Assembly: GCF_025642155.1 (NCBI RefSeq)
Contig: NZ_CP106798.1
Coordinates: forward strand, 310,001-374,000
Direction: 5' to 3'
Source: Streptomyces sp. HUAS 15-9
GTDB taxonomy: Bacteria; Actinomycetota; Actinomycetes; Streptomycetales; Streptomycetaceae
Length of the DNA stretch: 64,000 nt
Shown here: positions 62,172 through 64,000 of the stretch, in pieces
Layout of the letters: each line of letters begins with the position of its first letter
Position numbering within the stretch: position 1 is the first letter of the stretch
Position numbers and translations under genes: made by a program
The notes under the pieces: model-generated
What the model was told of the DNA's origin: nothing
The model's database searches: none
Seen by the model: only the letters and a program-made list of their open reading frames with translations

Positions 62172-63313
62172 GCCAGCACCTCCAGCCGGCCCACCCACTT
62201 GGTCTGCAGCACGCCCGGACGGTTGGGGGCGATGAGGCGCGCCGGGTAGCCGTGGTCGGGGTCGAGTTGCTCTCCGTTCAGGCGCAGGGCGAGCAGGGTC
62301 AGCGGGTCGCGGGCGTGCTCGTGCCCCATCTCCGACACCCGGTAGCCGCCGCGCAGCTGCAACGACACCACCCTCACGCGCGCATGCGGCGGCGCGCCCG
62401 CCCGCTCCAGCAGATCGACGATACGGACGCCCGTCCACTGCGCCGACTTGCTCCAGCCCTCCACGCAGGCCATCGGGAGCTCCACCCTGTGCTGGGGCAG
62501 AGCACGCAGCTCGTCCAGCGTCAGGGTGTACGACCGCGGCCCGGCCACCACCAGGCGGTACTCCTCGTCGGCGATCCGGCCGACTCCGGCCGCCGCAGCG
62601 GTCCGGTTGACGGGCAGGGCCTGCGGGCCGTGGTCCGGATGGCGGGGCGCGAAGAGGGTGAAGTCCTTCAGTGGCGTGAAGGACTGACCCACCGTGGTCA
62701 GCGTGACGGCCCCGACGGCCGCGCCCACCGCTGCCAGGAGCGACCGCCGGTCGGGACCGTCCTGCGCGGGCAGGGCGAGAGTCCCGGGCGACCATCGGCT
62801 CCAGTGCGCCCGGATCTCGGGCGCCTTGACCGCGATGTGCAGGACCAGCGCCCCCACCACCAGCCACGCCACCGCGTAGTGCACCGGCACGAACGAGAAC
62901 GGCCACGGGTACCACTGGGCCGTGTTCAGCAGCCCTGTGGCCTGCTCGAAGACGGCCCCGGCGACCAGCACCGCGACCGACAGCCGCTCGAGCGCGTGCC
63001 GTACCGACCGCAGCGGCGGCCACTCGAACAAGCGCGGATACACGGTCCACAGCTTGGCCAGCAGCAGCGGAATCGCCGCGATGCCGGAGGCGACATGCAG
63101 GCCCTGGGTGACCCGATAGCCCCATGCCGGACGGCTCGGAATGTCGTCGGTCGCCCAACTCGGCGGATGTTGCATGACATGGCTGATCAGACCGGTGACG
63201 AAGCACACGACGAACGCCACACCCAGCCACCGACCGATCGAGGTCGCGGTGCGGGCATCGTGCAGCCTGCCCTTGAACACCGGCGGAGAGACACGCAGTT
63301 TCATACCCTCCAT
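62168..63313 (-). CDS. Membrane-bound molybdopterin-dependent oxidoreductase
   Basis: A 381-residue protein. The first 195 residues resemble a cytochrome-b561-like membrane domain with about five segments and conserved His (VTQGLHVASGIAAIPLLLAK, VPVHYAVAWLVVGALVLHIA). After another hydrophobic stretch comes a sulfite-oxidase-type Mo-cofactor domain: YTLTLDELRALPQHRVELPM, ACVEGWSKSAQWTGV with the Mo-ligand Cys, and GYPARLIAPNRPGVLQTKWV. Electrons would pass between the Mo centre and the quinone pool. Start is at ATG 63313 or, less likely, ATG 63304. Confidence 0.88.
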   Translation of the reverse strand: MEGMKLRVSPPVFKGRLHDARTATSIGRWLGVAFVVCFVTGLISHVMQHPPSWATDDIPSRPAWGYRVTQGLHVASGIAAIPLLLAKLWTVYPRLFEWPPLRSVRHALERLSVAVLVAGAVFEQATGLLNTAQWYPWPFSFVPVHYAVAWLVVGALVLHIAVKAPEIRAHWSRWSPGTLALPAQDGPDRRSLLAAVGAAVGAVTLTTVGQSFTPLKDFTLFAPRHPDHGPQALPVNRTAAAAGVGRIADEEYRLVVAGPRSYTLTLDELRALPQHRVELPMACVEGWSKSAQWTGVRIVDLLERAGAPPHARVRVVSLQLRGGYRVSEMGHEHARDPLTLLALRLNGEQLDPDHGYPARLIAPNRPGVLQTKWVGRLEVLA

Positions 63314-63437
63314 CCCACTGGCCACGAGGCCGTTTCGGAACATTTGATCCCTTACGGAACAGGGACGTCTCCGGCCTCCGGTCCTCGCTCGTCCGCCTGG
63401 GCGGACCGCCGCACGGCGTCGGCGCTCTCGGGCCTCG

Positions 63438-63752
63438 TCAGGACGGGAAGACGCCGAGCCGGCGCAGCTGCGCGAGGACGTCGACGACGCCCCTGATCTC
63501 GGTGATCCGCCCGTCGGTGAAGCGGAAGATGAAGATCTCGTTGTAGGTGACGGTCTTGCCCGTCGGCGGCAGGCCCTGGTACTCACCCCGGTGGGTCCCG
63601 GTCACCGTGTTCCTGGAGACGACCTTGTCGCCCTCCGTGATCGTCTCCTCGACGGCGACGTGGATGTCGGGGAACGCGCGCAGGAGCACCTGCCACACCC
63701 GCTTCAGTGCCTCCGCTCCCGTCGCACCCATCGGTACCGGCGCGACCTGCAT
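63438..63752 (-). pseudogene. SnoaL-like ester cyclase, 5'-truncated
   Basis: The C-terminal two thirds of a SnoaL-like polyketide cyclase/ester cyclase can be read: VLLRAFPDIHVAVEETITEG, VVSRNTVTGTHRGEYQGLPP, and IFIFRFTDGRITEIRGVVD. A complete protein would be about 135-140 residues; the first 35 or so, including the helix and the HN-type motif, are missing. The sequence before MGATGAEALKRV belongs to another gene fragment on the opposite strand. An ATG at 63752 or 63731 could still start a short product. Confidence 0.65.
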
Positions 63753-64000
63753 CTGTCGGGCACCGCCGTCGGGCTGGCACTCGCGGCGACGGGGCCGGGC
63801 GCGCTCCTGGGCTCGCTGCTGGCCGCCCGCCTGCCGAGCCGCTTCGGACATGGCGCTGTGCTCGTGTCCGCGGCAGCACTCAGCGACGGTGTGTTCCTTT
63901 CGCTGCCCGCACTGCACGGCTCCTGTGCGGTGACGGTTCCCGCGCTCCTTGCGGTCAACTTCGTCTTCGGGACCTTCAGCCAGCTGGTGAATGTCACGGT
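63738..64000 (+). pseudogene. MFS transporter fragment, truncated at its 5' end and by the window edge
   Basis: From about 63738 a plus-strand frame reads RDLHLSGTAVGLALAATGPG, then ALLGSLLAARLPSRFGHGAV, VSAAALSDGVFLSLPALHG and LLAVNFVFGTFSQLVNVTV. This is the middle of an MFS transporter (central loops and two or three helices). There is no start codon or N-terminal half; upstream lies the truncated cyclase on the other strand. It runs off the right edge. Confidence 0.65.

Overview
The window is high-GC actinobacterial DNA and almost certainly comes from a Streptomyces or a close relative. GTG starts are frequent, and stop/start overlaps of the ATGA, GTGA and TGATG type are common. The gene families are typical of the genus: DUF6924, an SLT-domain secreted protein, an L,D-transpeptidase lipoprotein, SpoIIE-type phosphatases, RsbW-like ATPases, oleate hydratase and a stand-alone ctaD. 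Many decayed genes, small orphan genes and breakpoints with truncated genes on both sides suggest an accessory region such as a chromosome arm. I saw no rRNA, tRNA, CRISPR array or intact insertion sequence.

Layout. 0-5.3 kb: a decayed patch with a frameshifted P-loop/TPR protein, a membrane-anchored gene with an in-frame TGA, a broken nitroreductase and one intact DUF6924 gene. 5.6-13.6 kb: secreted and membrane proteins, ctaD with a coupled small membrane protein, a ricin-type lectin protein and oleate hydratase. 13.6-20 kb: a methyltransferase pseudogene carrying a short inverted segment, a TOPRIM gene next to a membrane-anchored NACHT NTPase, an L,D-transpeptidase and an esterase. 20.2-27.9 kb: a tightly coupled operon encoding a 49-residue peptide, a PaaK-like ligase, an MFS exporter, a GNAT, a LuxE-like acyl-protein synthetase and a LuxC reductase fused to a second PaaK-like ligase; it ends at a strong hairpin. 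28-32.7 kb: a monosaccharide ABC importer (mmsA-mmsB-chvE) behind two perfect operator palindromes. 32.7-40 kb: an SLT protein, asparaginase, a FAD oxidase/TetR divergent pair, an NAD(P)-binding gene with its own operator, and several gene remnants. 40.3-48 kb: a six-gene membrane complex related to hydrogenase-4/complex I whose large subunit has lost the NiFe ligands. 48-54.4 kb: two ArsR regulators with matching operators, partner-switching proteins (STAS, RsbW-like), a PPOX protein, a SulP transporter, PhnA, a universal stress protein and phosphofructokinase. 54.5-60.8 kb: two large membrane-bound SpoIIE-type phosphatases, one built on a complete PutP-type symporter with its own kinase-like domain. 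60.8-64 kb: a methyltransferase, a membrane-bound molybdopterin oxidoreductase and a breakpoint between a truncated SnoaL-like gene and a truncated MFS gene.

The strongest candidate for an undescribed system is the 20.2-27.9 kb operon. Three adenylate-forming or acyl-protein ligases plus a LuxC-type reductase, without LuxAB or LuxD, point to activation and reduction of a carboxylate, N- or O-acylation by the GNAT and export by the MFS protein. Second is the symporter-PAS-GAF-PP2C-HATPase protein, a transporter-shaped receptor feeding a sigma-factor partner switch. Third is the hydrogenase-related complex without an active site, apparently under ArsR control. Functional statements are inferences from motifs read by eye; no database search was possible.
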